The position numbers and the translations under genes are program-made. From the NCBI GenBank assembly GCA_034440615.1, contig JAOTOM010004374.1:213321-277320 (forward strand): a stretch of DNA of 64,000 bases. Reading direction: 5' to 3'. Source of the stretch: Ashinkailepas kermadecensis. Taxonomy: Eukaryota > Arthropoda > Thecostraca > Neolepadidae. The notes below the pieces were generated by a model. It saw only the letters and a list, made by a program, of their open reading frames with translations. It searched no databases and had not been told where the DNA came from. Of the stretch, positions 22,091 to 32,597 are shown in pieces; the first letter of the stretch is position 1, and each line of letters opens with the position of its first letter.

Positions 22091-23100
22091 TGGTCCATCT
22101 GCGGCGGGAAGTGGAAGCAACCGGCTTACCTGGAGTTCGACACACTGGCCACCGTCGAGCTGCCTCTGGTTCTATGCATTGGCAATCAAAGTGATTTGGT
22201 GTATCTATAGCTCTGAACTTAGACAAAAGAAAACAAAACTGAGAATGAAAACCTTATTTGAACCTATCTACGCTAGGCACACCCACGGAAAAAACTTCTT
22301 TTTTCACGTGTTAGCCTTGTTGTTACTTCCTCTAGTCCACAGGCCATTCCTATCTTTTTGGCATCCAAGTAATCTTATCCCGAAAGCTAGCTTCTCTTTT
22401 CCCACTTGGAGGTTGAATAGTGCTTCACAATGCACTACTCTATAATCAAGTAAGTGCTCACAGTCTACTCGAACCTGCAACTGGAGTTTTTCATGCTACA
22501 GTTTTGAATAAAAATACACTCCGTATTCGATCATCAATATATCTTCCTCTTCACATTCAAGATTCCAAAGTATAAATCCAACCCTGCTCGTATAAAAGAG
22601 TCCTACGCCAATGGCTCGTTTCCCTTGAGTTTGCAATAGCATTGCTCGCCAGCTACAGTACGGTAAGCCAGGTTTACGTCAATTATCGCCTCCTCTAATA
22701 TTGTGTACTATGCATAAAGTCATAAAGTATTAAGGCTTAATAAGAGACACAGGGGCCCATCTGTGTTAAGCCTCTCTAGAAAAGGTACTTGAAATGTACA
22801 TACTCTCACCCCAATCAATCCCTTATCCCAAGTTCCTAGGAAGCTATATATCCCAGCCTATCCAGCACCATTCACTTGCTATTGCATAACACCCTCAACA
22901 ATTACAAGCTTCTCCCATCATACCCATTGTGCTACCATAGAGAATCTCATCAGTATCACATCTCGAAGGAAGGTTCTGAATCCACTGCTAGGTACACCCT
23001 ATATAAAGTTATAAAGCGTTTAGACTTAATAAGAGACTCACTCGCTATTGCATAACACACTCAACAATTACAAACTCCTCCCAAATCCCATCTCCTCCCT
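22091..23100. other. Gene-free stretch
   Basis: No coding or element signal recognised. Two copies of a taataagagac / tgcataacac-type word pair (about 22740-22900 and 23020-23060) suggest an old local duplication. Confidence 0.4.
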
Positions 23101-23103
23101 GTC

Positions 23104-23488
23104 GATCAACCCTCCCTGGAATACAGAAAAACAAGCCCCCTATTCTTATAATGATTGTCTATGCTGTTTTTAAAGATGTTCAGTGTGTTGCTCCTGACAA
23201 TTGTTCCTGGCAGCTGGTTCCAGTGTTCTACTACCCTGTTCGTGAAGAAAGACTGTCTTAACCTTGTCCTGCTGTGATTAACTTTAATTTTGAATTGATG
23301 ACCTCTAATTGCATCATTTCTGTTAAATTCAAACATTTCCCTGAGATATCCCTGTTCCTGACTATGAACAAATTTAAAAACCTCGATAAGATCTCCTCTC
23401 AGCCTTCTATATCTAAGTGAAAACATCTTCAATTTCTTCAGTCTTTCCTCATATTCCAGGTTGCCTATACCATTAACCATTTTTGTTG
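23104..23488 (-). mobile_element. CR1 LINE 3' fragment
   Basis: The minus strand encodes the CR1 ORF2 C-terminus (MFSLRYRRLRGDLIEVFKF and IFKNSIDNHYKNRGLVF) at high similarity to copy 1. It is 5' truncated, as is usual for LINEs, and lacks the last 3' UTR portion. Confidence 0.8.
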
Positions 23489-23490
23489 CC

Positions 23491-23720
23491 AGTCATCATA
23501 TATTGGCTCCTGGAGCCACCTCTGATAAAGTTACGAAGCAAAAATTTTGGCATGAAGTAGAAGAAGCATGTTTGGACAAGTCACCAAATTTCACGCTCAT
23601 ATCACAATTGGTTCGGGAACGGCAAGGCGAAAACCACTGAAGATGATGGAGGGCGTTCGAAATCCGCACCGTCCCATCTCTACCGCAATACGTAGGGTTA
23701 AATTCAGAAATTATGTCGGG
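23491..23720. repeat. Dispersed 230 bp repeat, copy 1
   Basis: About 90 percent identical to 52306-52534 and in the same orientation. It starts near TATTGGCTCCTGGAGCCACC and ends at AAATTCAGAAATTATG. No ends typical of a known class. Its minus strand is open for about 70 codons in both copies. Confidence 0.8.
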
Positions 23721-23754
23721 GAATTCAGAAATTATGAAATTACCCCGATGTATC

Positions 23755-24540
23755 AGGGCCCCTCTTCCAGTCTGTCCGGATGCCCCCGCCTCTCTCCCCG
23801 TGTCAGGATGTCCCCACCCCTCCCCTAGTGTGTCAGAACGTCCCCACCCCTCTCTCGGTGTATCAGGGCGCCCCGCCCCTCTCCCAGTGTGTCCGGAAAT
23901 CCCCACCTCTCTCCCAGTGTTTCCGGGCGTCCTCATCCCTCTCCTGGTGTGTCCAGATGTCTCCACCTCTCTCCCAGTGTTTCCGGGCGTCCCCATCCCT
24001 CTCCTAGTGTATCAGGGCGTCTCACCCCTCTCCCGGTGTATCAGGGCGCCCCGCCCTCTCCCAGTGTGTCCGGACGTCTCCACCTCTCTCCCAGTGTTTC
24101 CGGGCGTCCCCACCCCTCCCCCAGTGTGTCCGGACGTCTCCACCTCTCTCCCAGTGTTTCCGGGCGTCCCCATCCCTCTCCCAGTGTGTCCGGACGTCTC
24201 CACCTCTCTCTGTGTTTCCGGGCGTCCCCATCCCTCTCCCAGTGTGTCCGGACGTCTCCACCTCTCTCCCAGTGTTTCCGGGCGTCTCCACCCCTCTCCC
24301 AGTGTGTCCGGACGTCTCCACCTCTCTCCCAGTTTTTCCGGGCGTCCCCATCCCTCTCCCAGTGTGTCCGGAAATCCCCACCTCTCTCCCAGTGTTTCCG
24401 GGCGTCCCCACCTCTCTCCCAGTGTTTCCGGGCGTCCCCACCCCTATTCCCGTGTGTCAGGAAGTCCCCACCCCTCTCCTGGTGTATCAGGGCGTCTCAC
24501 CCCTCTCCCGGTGTGTCAAGACGTCCCCACCACTCTGCAT
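23755..24540. repeat. 30 bp minisatellite, 60 bp higher-order pattern
   Basis: Two 30 bp subunits alternate (cccagtgtgtccggacgtct / cccagtgtttccgggcgtcc). Because 30 is a multiple of three, frames stay open and yield a repetitive Pro/Ser/Val 335-codon frame, which is a by-product. Confidence 0.95.
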
Positions 24541-24857
24541 GCCTCCATGTTTTATATCTGCCAGGGTAACATTACCGCCGTGTCTGAGGCCCTGTATGCC
24601 GAGCCAGTCCCCGTCTGCCAGCCATGTCTGCCAGATGACCAGAACAGTATTTATCCTTCTCTGACCTCTATGCCGTGCGTGTTGCTATCGCCTGACCTCT
24701 ACTTTGCAACAATAACCTAACCTTTTTGGCGCTTGGTGACCAAATCTGGTGGATGCGCCCTAAAACTAAAATAACCAACCAATAACCTGAACTCTGTTTG
24801 TACGTGTTGCAGTGACCTGACCTTCACTCTGTCACAGTGACCTAACCTCTGCCTCAG

Positions 24858-24977
24858 GCGTGCTACGGCTGTCCGGGCAACAGCAGCGACTGCGGCCGGC
24901 CTCACTGTGTGGCTGGGGACGGCAGGAGGCGTGGTCTGGTCACGGTCAACCGAAAAATGCCGGGGCCCGACATACAG
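24858..24977 (+). CDS. Laccase-like multicopper oxidase, N-terminal exon
   Basis: The exon follows an acceptor (acctctgcctcag, ending 24857) and ends at CAG|GTCAGT. It encodes 40 residues in phase 0: ACYGCPGNSSDCGRPHCV and then GLVTVNRKMPGPDIQ. This matches the Cys-rich lead-in and first cupredoxin strand of arthropod laccases (CYxCPxNxTDCxRPHC..., ADGxxRG, xNRxMPGPxIQ). The next exon, at 27139, begins VCKGD, which directly continues this motif in the family (GPxIQVCxGD). Laccases oxidise phenols and catechols, for example in cuticle tanning. The upstream exon with the secretion signal was not found. Confidence 0.8.
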
Positions 24978-25055
24978 GTCAGTACCTTGGCTGGGGACGG
25001 CAGGAGGCGCGGTTTGGTCACGGTCAACCGACAAATGCCGGGGCCCGACATACAG
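24978..25055 (+). repeat. In-frame 78 bp duplication of the laccase exon end and its donor
   Basis: The last part of the exon and its splice donor are repeated (AGDGRRRGLVTVNRQMPGP, then CAG|GTCAGT at 25055/25056). The two donors are exactly 78 bp apart, with no stop between. Use of the second donor would insert 26 residues without changing the frame. One residue differs (Lys to Gln in NRxMPG). Confidence 0.85.
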
Positions 25056-25841
25056 GTCAGTGCCGTCCAATGCTCAGTCTACTGGAACTGACACAAGGCT
25101 GTGTCGTGTCAGGTTCAGGCCTGATGTCGATATAAGCCGTTACGCTTAGATATTTGTGGGCAAAAACATAGTCGCTCGGTTGAGAAAGGAAACTGGTCGG
25201 ATGCAAAGCAGTTGCAAAATGTTCGCTCACTCAAGCGCGGATTCAGGGAGAGAGCAGCGGTTCCTATCTCCCGTATTTGATTCATGTGCACTTTTCTATG
25301 GTGCGCAATGGCTAGGAAAATACTATTTTCTCTTTCGGTACTGCGCAATTTCTTGATTACAATTTTGCACACACGCCTAATATTAGCTCAATGTACATGC
25401 AGTGATGTTTTGCTGCTATGCTATGCACTTCAGTTCAGGCTTTTTGTTCGCCACAACGGTACGATATTCGACTCCTAGCATTGGCTCTAAGATGTGTGGT
25501 AGGAAAATAGAATGAATTACTCCACAAAACGTACCATGAAATGTTCCATTCAATTTCCAATAAAATGTTCAATCAAATGTTCTGTAAAATTACCTTAAAA
25601 TATTCCATAATTCTTTCAATAAACGGGCCATCAAATGTTCTACCATATTTTAATCAGATGTTGCACGTAATACTCCACCACATCTTAAAAAAAAATATAA
25701 CTAAGCCGTTACCTAAAATGCAGGTCATCGAGCCGCTCAAACACACTTGCTGCAAAACAGGTCGTCCCACTGCACTGCCTCAATCTCGGTGCAAGACATG
25801 TCGTTCCATTGCAGTCGCAATCTCTGTACTCAGTGGATCGG

Positions 25842-26290
25842 CCGGTCGTGTCGTGCCATGGCCAGTGGTTCCAGTCGTGTCGTGCCATGGCCAGTGGTTC
25901 CAGTCGTGTCGTGCCGGGGCCAGTGGTTCCAGTCGTGTCGTGCCATGGCCAGTGGTTCCAGTCGTGTCGTGCCATGGCCAGTGGTTCCAGTCGTGTCGTG
26001 CCGGGGCCAGTGGTTCCAGTCGTGTCGTGCCAGGGCCGGTGGTTCCAGTCGTGTCGTGCCATGGCCAGTGGTTCCAGTCGTGTCGTGCCGGGGCCAGTGG
26101 TTCCAGTCGTGTCGTGCCATGGCCAGTGGTTCCAGTCGTGTCGTGCCGGGGCCAGTGGTTCCAGTCGTGTCGTGCCATGGCCAGTGGTTCCAGTCGTGTC
26201 GTGCCATGGCCAGTGGTTCCAGTCGTGTCGTGCCGGGGCCAGTGGTTCCAGTCGTGTCGTACCATGGCCAGTGGTTCCAGTCGTGCCGGC
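25842..26290. repeat. 29 bp minisatellite, about 15 units
   Basis: Unit gtcgtgtcgtgccatggcca + gtggttcca, with two alternating variants (ccatgg or ccgggg in the centre). A 29 bp unit without stops leaves all frames open, explaining five overlapping long ORFs here. It lies in the laccase intron. Confidence 0.95.
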
Positions 26291-26697
26291 GTTCGGACGT
26301 CGTGAATGTAGTTGGCGGGGAAAACTCGGGTGGGGGTGTGAGGGGTGTTGGTGGGGTCGGGTGGGGTGGGGGTACCAGCACCTCTCCCCACTTTTCAGCA
26401 GTGCCTAATCTGCGTCCCTTTGGTATTTGGCGTCCCTTGGTAGCGTCCCTTTGGTTTTATCATCGTCGTTGAAGTGCTCTTGACAGAACACACTTTGGTA
26501 GATACCGTGGAAATTCGAGGGCTCATGTGTGAGTGAGGGGGTGCTCTTGCCGAGGTGATAGATACACCCTGGAGCTTTCGTATGCCACGTTGACATTCTT
26601 AAGGGACGCAGCTGGGTATGTCGGGGTGCCCCTGGACGGACAGGGGAACGCCACAACGTCCAAGCCCTCCAACTACTGTTTGATTCGAACACCTGCC

Positions 26698-26857
26698 CGG
26701 GGATGAGTGGTCTAGGGGTAAGATGCTCGTCTCGCAATCGAAAGATTGTGGGTTAGAATCTCACCTGTCGATACTCTTCGCCCGCGACCAATTGGCGTGA
26801 GAGATTGGCGACGCTATATGACTCAACGGTCGACGTGTCGTAAAACCAATAACCAAC
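26698..26857 (+). mobile_element. tRNA-derived SINE, family 1, copy 1
   Basis: It carries an A-box-like TGGTCTAGGGGTAAG, then a B-box region (GTTAGAATCTC), a central GTGAGAGATTGGCGACGCT core and an AACCAATAACCAACC tail. Target-site duplications CGAACACCTGCC lie at 26686-26697 and 26858-26869. It is inserted in the laccase intron. Confidence 0.85.
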
Positions 26858-26901
26858 CGAACACCTGCCCATTTGTCAGATGAGTCGTTTACCAGTGCAA
26901 A

Positions 26902-27069
26902 GCCGGTGACGAGTAGTCTAGTGGTAAGTTGCCCCTCTCATAACCGAAAGATCGTGGGTTCGAGTCTCACCTGTCGCTACTCTTCACCCGTGGCCAATCG
27001 GCGTGAGAGATTGGCGACGCTGCATGACTCAACAGTGGACGTGTCGCGATACCAATAACCACCACCACC
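26902..27069 (+). mobile_element. tRNA-derived SINE, family 1, copy 2
   Basis: Same structure as the first copy, with an intact B box (GGTTCGAGTCTC) and an ACC-repeat tail. Duplications ACCAGTGCAAA lie at 26891-26901 and 27070-27080. Its right end is only about 70 bp from the acceptor of the next laccase exon. Confidence 0.85.
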
Positions 27070-27138
27070 ACCAGTGCAAATCCTGCGCCACGTTCTCCGT
27101 CAACATCACACCACATGCGCTATGCTGCCGGCCGGCAG

Positions 27139-27349
27139 GTGTGCAAAGGTGACTCGGTGGTGGTGGACCTGGACAACCAGCTGGGCAGCGACACGACCAG
27201 CGTCCACTGGCACGGCCTGCACCAGCGCGGCAGCCAGCACATGGACGGCGTGCCGCACGTGACGCAGTGCCCCCAGCTGCCGGCCACCGTGTTTCGCTAC
27301 AAGTTCCCGGCCGACCGCGCCGGCACCCACTTCTGGCACTCGCACTCGG
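27139..27349 (+). CDS. Laccase-like multicopper oxidase, copper-binding exon
   Basis: The exon begins after gccggcag (ending 27138) and ends CACTCGG|GTGAGA, splitting the Gly codon after one base. It encodes VCKGDSVVVDLDNQL, then HWHGLHQRGSQHMDGVP, VTQCP, and GTHFWHSHS. The two His-x-His motifs (HWH and HSH) are the first two copper-ligand pairs of the trinuclear centre, and the order and spacing are those of cupredoxin domain 1. It joins 24858-24977 in phase 0. The 2.1 kb intron holds a 29 bp array and two SINEs. Later exons with the remaining ligands are not seen in the window. Confidence 0.85.
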
Positions 27350-27375
27350 GTGAGAGGCACTCATGTTTGGCACTC

Positions 27376-27411
27376 AATTTTGGCATTCATACTCGGGTGA
27401 GAGCCACTCAT
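27376..27411 (+). repeat. Duplicated 3' end of the laccase exon with a second donor
   Basis: Sequence tggcattcatactcgggtga + gagccactcatg repeats the exon end and its donor (27327-27365) 47 bp further on. Since 47 is not a multiple of three, use of this donor would shift the frame. Confidence 0.7.
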
Positions 27412-28960
27412 GATTGGTCGAAAAGATGAGCTCTGCCGCGACAGCGTGATTGAAGGATGTTTACGGTCCAGGTGTATTCCGTCCATGCAACCCCAACACC
27501 AAACGCCCAATAATGGTTCGTTCCAAAAGTAGTGAATGGATCAATCCGCACCAACCTCATTAGTGATGCAGAGGTCGCATGAACACGAGGTGATGCCAGG
27601 CGGGTGCGCCTCCCCGTCCCAGCCGGCAGCCCAGTGGTGATAAATTTCCAACACATCAGCCGAATAATTAAGCCCAATATTTATTTTACAAAATTATCTT
27701 CAGCAAAAAGTTTGTACATGTTTTATCGCTGGATACCTGGTACATCTTATCTTGAGCCGAACGACTCGAGAGGGTGAACGGACTATCACATTCTTCAATG
27801 TGGTATCCCATCTCAACGATCGTACCAATCGGCTTACGTTTCCTGGTATCCGACCAATCAGATCTTAGAAGGCCATGGTTTTCCCGGATTGTTGCTACCA
27901 CAACACGAAGTGATTTCCCTAAATAAAGGCGTCCCCATATCGCTAACGATCTCCCTCAACAGTCGTCTGTTTGCCACCCGCCGGTCCCCGTTCGCCCACC
28001 GATAGCAAATCCTGATTATTTTGGAAACGGTTCATGCTATCACATGTAAACCAAAGATGTCGAAATGCGAACTGCTAGCACATTTCATCGACGGAAAAGG
28101 AGCATAACCAATACAATGACACAAATAAGAAGGAGTGACTACGCCGAAAGTGTGATGAACTCACCTCGCGCGGTGCCCGGCGAAATAACTGCACGCAAGG
28201 CCAAGCCACTGCAGATGAAGGTAATTGTAACGGTAATGGTAATGGTAGTGGTAATGATTGTGGATGATGGTCCTGTAACAAAATGTATATTAAATACTGT
28301 TTTGGCCGCCTCATTCATATGACTGTATCAGCCCGTATTGCGGAGCCCGTAATGCTGCACCCCGTAAGCCAGCCGAGCCTGCCGCCCCGCAACTGTGACG
28401 CGCCTAGCAATTGTGACGCGCCTAGCAACTGTTTTGAGGTCAGAATGCGTCAGCGTTCTGAGACTGTGGTCCCGTGACTGCTGCTGTCTACGACGCAGTA
28501 CCTGTCGTCACGGCTGGCCGCGTCCCCAAAGAACCACCCCCGATGTGGCAGAGCTTCTTGAATCGTCGAGCTGCACGGGTCTGTCGCGGTCGACCGCATC
28601 TGTAAATTGAATATTTGTCTCTCGGCCTCTAAATTCAGAACGTGTAACCTTTACTGCCGGCTGTTTCATCAAAACATTATACCTTCTGAAGCGTGCGAAT
28701 TGCTGTTTACTGCCGTTTATTTTCTTTCACCAACTGCACGATACATTAAGTGCAGAGTCATTGAAGTTTCTGGAGTTGTCGCAACGCGCAGTCCTTCTAG
28801 ACTTCATCACGAGCCTGCGAGACGACTATCATACAGTCCCCAACTGGCTTAATGTTGGAAAACGAGCGAAATAGCTCTGTGCCAAGCGAGTTAATAACTT
28901 ATCATCCACTCATATGATCCGCTTCCCTGCCTGTTTTGGTATCCACGTCCAAATTCGAGC
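27412..28960. other. Gene-free stretch
   Basis: No domain or element recognised. A short direct duplication of tgtgacgcgcctagcaa lies at about 28396-28430. The region may be laccase intron. Confidence 0.4.
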
Positions 28961-28984
28961 AAATGCTCTCGTATGAGTCCTGGC

Positions 28985-29165
28985 ATGGTCGGCCAAGTAA
29001 CAGCAGTTCAGATAGGAGGCGGTGTTCGACTGGTATAATGGCGTACCCAACTAACAGCAGTTCAGATAGGAGCCGGTGTTTAACTGGTATAATGGCGTAC
29101 CCAACTGACAGGAGTTCAGGTAGGAGCCGGTGTTTGACTGGTATAATGGCGTAACCAACTGGCGT
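28985..29165. repeat. 54 bp minisatellite, about 3.3 units
   Basis: Units begin aacagcagttcagatagg and end gcgtacccaact. The period is 54 bp, giving an 18-residue repeat in one frame that I do not consider a gene. Confidence 0.9.
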
Positions 29166-29266
29166 TCATGCTCCCAGTTGTTTTTATCTACAGTTCTGGA
29201 TGACAATCGGTCGTATCAAGAGCTGCATTATCGTGTAATGACAAATGCAACCACCATACAGCACAG

Positions 29267-29425
29267 GGGGTCGGTAGCTCAGTGGTCAAACTGAGCATCT
29301 GCCAAGCCAGAGGTACGGGGTTCGATTCCCCGCGGTGCCAGTCATTCCTGGCAGGGTGAGAGACTGGCAACACCATACGGCCTCAGCTGCTGATGGCGTC
29401 GTTGAGGTACAACCACCACCACTAT
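29267..29425 (+). mobile_element. tRNA-derived SINE, family 2
   Basis: The head GGTAGCTCAGTGGTCAAA with B box GGGTTCGATTCCCC resembles a tRNA of Ala/Gly type. It is followed by GTGAGAGACTGGCAACACC, a counterpart of the central core of family 1, and an ACAACCACCACC tail. Diverged flanks (ccaccatacagc / ccactatacaac) may be the target-site duplication. Confidence 0.75.
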
Positions 29426-30170
29426 ACAACCCACCGTTGACACAACACAACACCACACAGCTACTCAAACATTTAATGCTGGCGGTGCCTCTATTTTCAC
29501 AGCCCGGGAATCATCCCGAAGCTGTAGACAGGTGGAAAGGCTGTAGAAGCTGTAGCCAGGGATGCCGTTTTATGAATACGATTGGAACGGTTCAAATTTC
29601 CGAAGGTAATTGGTACAATCCACGTAAATGGGATCATGGCCTACTCGTACTGAGCACATATATACGGAAAATGGTATGTGTTGAGCATATAAAAGGCTCA
29701 TTACTTGGTGGCGGAAAATGTCACATGTACAAAATATAAATGATCTCAAAAGGCTAGTACCAAGCAGAATGATCCCGTTCTTTATTTCGCATTTACCCAG
29801 TATGTCCCTTTCTTGCACATATAATCAGCTGAGCTTGTTAGCTGAATTTCGACTACACCAACTCATCGCTAAATTAATCGACGACGGCACCGTTGGGATG
29901 TGGGGAACGTGTATGCCACGTTCATTTTCTTGTCGAGATCGTCCTCCACAGTCGAGGAAATGCCCCTCTCCCCGGTCTATTACAGCCCATCGCCGACTTA
30001 AAACGGCCGCTTCCTTACTTTCGCAAAGACATAAAGACATATAAAGACATAAAAGATCAGTGCAACTATGAGCCACAAGGGCCCTTCTTGGTTGCACTCT
30101 GGACACTGAACCAGTTGCCCACCAAATCCATCGATCAGCCCTCCCTGGAATACCGAAAAGCAAGCTCTCT

Positions 30171-32597
30171 CGTTAGGCGTCATAAGCGGACATAATACCG
30201 GTGGCGCCGCTCTGGTGGTGGGTTTGTGAAACAATGCTTGATATAATTATACCGTTCGGCCCTGATCGTTAGAATACGCAGTTATATTACGTCGCGTGTC
30301 GCGTGAATCATGCCAACACTGTTGACGGCCGGCTGGACGCGTCTTAATGCATGTTATGATTTACGGCCGATACCTGAGCCACCGACGCCGACCGCGACGA
30401 ATGCTGACAACCAATGTTATTGGTTATGTTGGCGATCGGAGCCGTACAGCGACGACTCTGCATCCTGACTAGACAGGGTAGGAATGCCACTGTCAACTGC
30501 AGGCAGGAAATGCTTATCAAATATTATGGGTTATGCTGGTACCCGAGCCGACGGCCGCTGACCAAACGCGCCCCTTTATCCGGAGTAGATAAGGCCGACA
30601 TACCAGTGTACGCCCCCCGTTTGGACGACCATTATATATAGTGGAGCGATCGAAGGCTGGAGGTCAGAAGAGATTGAGCTCTCTCGCACGCTAGACTGTT
30701 GTCTGTAGTACTGGCAGTTGCGTCTAAATTAACTGTCAGTACCTATAAACTTTCGGCTTTATGCTTGTCCATCATCCATATGCTGGAACGATCTGTTCGA
30801 TAATAATTTTGCCGTCTTCAATTAGTTCAAATATAACGAAAAGTTCCGCTGTACTTTGAAACAGAGCTATCGCGTCGCTGGTCCTCTAGACTCTTCACGC
30901 CGCCAACAAGACCGACTTCACTACATTTGTGAAGGAACACCACCAGAGTGGGCTTGCTTTGACTAATACTATATTATGGTTTCTAGACGAGGTGCAAGTA
31001 ATTTCCAATAGTCCAAATTGAAGGACATTGAAGCAAACTCTCTTATGATGTGTAGTTCATTTTATTATCAAATCAATTCACCCTGTCACTTTCCCCTTAA
31101 AGTGAAATGGGAGCAATTGGCCACTCAACATCTTGTGATATAAACGTGTCATACATCTTCTGTGTGACGTCCTGACAATTTCCAATGTTCTTAACTAAAC
31201 GAAAATCGAACGTGCTACATTCTTATAGCACCTTGAATAACTTCCATGAAGGTTTAACCCTGTCCCTTTTGCACTCAATTCCAGAATTTGTGTCCCAAAT
31301 TATCACATTGTATCACTTTATATTTTATATCAGATGTTCTACATCATCGAATTAATTTCCAATGGTCTTAAATAAACCGGCATAAAATCCGCTGCCTTCT
31401 GATGCCATTCTCGACTACTTTTATAGATATCTAACCCTGTCATTTTCGCACTCAATTCCAGGATTTGTGTCGCGAATTATCGCATTGTATTTCTTTAAAT
31501 TGTATATCGCATGTTCTGCATAACCGAATTAATTTCGAATGGTCTTAAATAAACCGGCATAAAATCAGCTGCCTTGTGATGCCATAATCGACTACTTTTA
31601 TAGATATATAACCCTGCCATTTTTGCACTCAATTCCAGGATTTGTGTGGCAAATTATCACATTGTATTCCTTTTAATTGTATATCAGATGTTCTACATTA
31701 GCGAATTAATTGCCAACGGTCTCAAATAAACCGGCATAAAATCAGTTGCCTTCTGATGCAATACTCGACTACTTTTATAGATATCTAACCTTATCACTTT
31801 TTACCTTTTGACATGAAGCTTTGCGACATAATTGACGCTCTGGCATGGCTCGATGCACGTCAAACGCCGACGGTTGCTCCCTAGAGGATCCTTACGGCCG
31901 CCAAGCGGTGGAACGACAAAAAGTTAAAGTTCCACCCTTCAACAATACTAAGCAACATGGGCTCTGCGACGCCAAAATGGTGTAGGAGAAATTCACGGTT
32001 GTAGATGCATTATTTCCCTTCAACGCCCGTAATGATTTAAACTCCGTAATGATTCTCCCGCATTCATCCGTAATGATGTTAAACAATTTCGTGAAAATAT
32101 GTCTGACTCAACTCTAATGGTGGCCAAACTCATGCCAGGCCCATCGCCTATCGTTTCAAATATGAAAATCTGCCTGTAACTTTGGCGTTGGGGCCCATTA
32201 ACATTCAGGTAATAGGAATCCCGCGCCTCGCCATATTATGAATGGCGGGCGGTCGGGGACGGGCCGAGGGCCGCCGGCGGCCGGTCATCTATGGTTGAAA
32301 ATAGTTCCAGAAGGAAATACGGAAAGTAACAATATGCGCAATATGTCGCTGTAAGTGGCAATACAATTGACGTCTGCAGGCAAGCTAACTTTCATAAATG
32401 CACTTCGCATGATACTTCATGGAGACAGTCTCATAAATTGTAACTAAATTCTTCGCGCACACACTAGTGAGCATCCGGGCGCGCTTGTCGCAGGCGCACG
32501 TTTCAGAGTTCTTGAATGGCACCAGGAACCTACCTGTTTTCTTTATTTACTGGAGATCACCCGATGTCCGCATTAACATTGCGTCTGACGCCTAACG
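30171..32597. mobile_element. Non-autonomous element with CGTTAGGCGTCA ends, long copy
   Basis: It starts CGTTAGGCGTCATAAGC and ends with the complement of CGTTAGGCGTCAGACGC. The surrounding LINE reads continuously across it, which fixes both boundaries. It is homologous over most of its length to 49646-50817 and differs by about 690 bp of extra sequence near the left end (about 30235-30925) and by amplification of an internal 177 bp unit. No coding frame is supported. Target duplication is at most 1-2 bp and is unresolved. Confidence 0.75.
31173..31805. repeat. 177 bp satellite-like units inside the element, about 3.6 copies
   Basis: The motif aattaatttccaatggtct recurs at 31350, 31527 and 31704, giving a 177 bp period. 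A single unit occurs in the short element copy (about 49955-50040) and another in reverse at about 45475-45690. Confidence 0.85.

Noticed and set aside
25541..26472. Overlapping ORFs of about 200-250 codons on both strands
   Set aside because: The 29 bp array lacks stops and cycles through frames. No domain outside the repeat.
29267..29340. Functional tRNA gene
   Set aside because: A and B boxes are present, but the anticodon arm does not fold with a normal 5 bp stem and 7-base loop. The sequence continues into a SINE body and tail.
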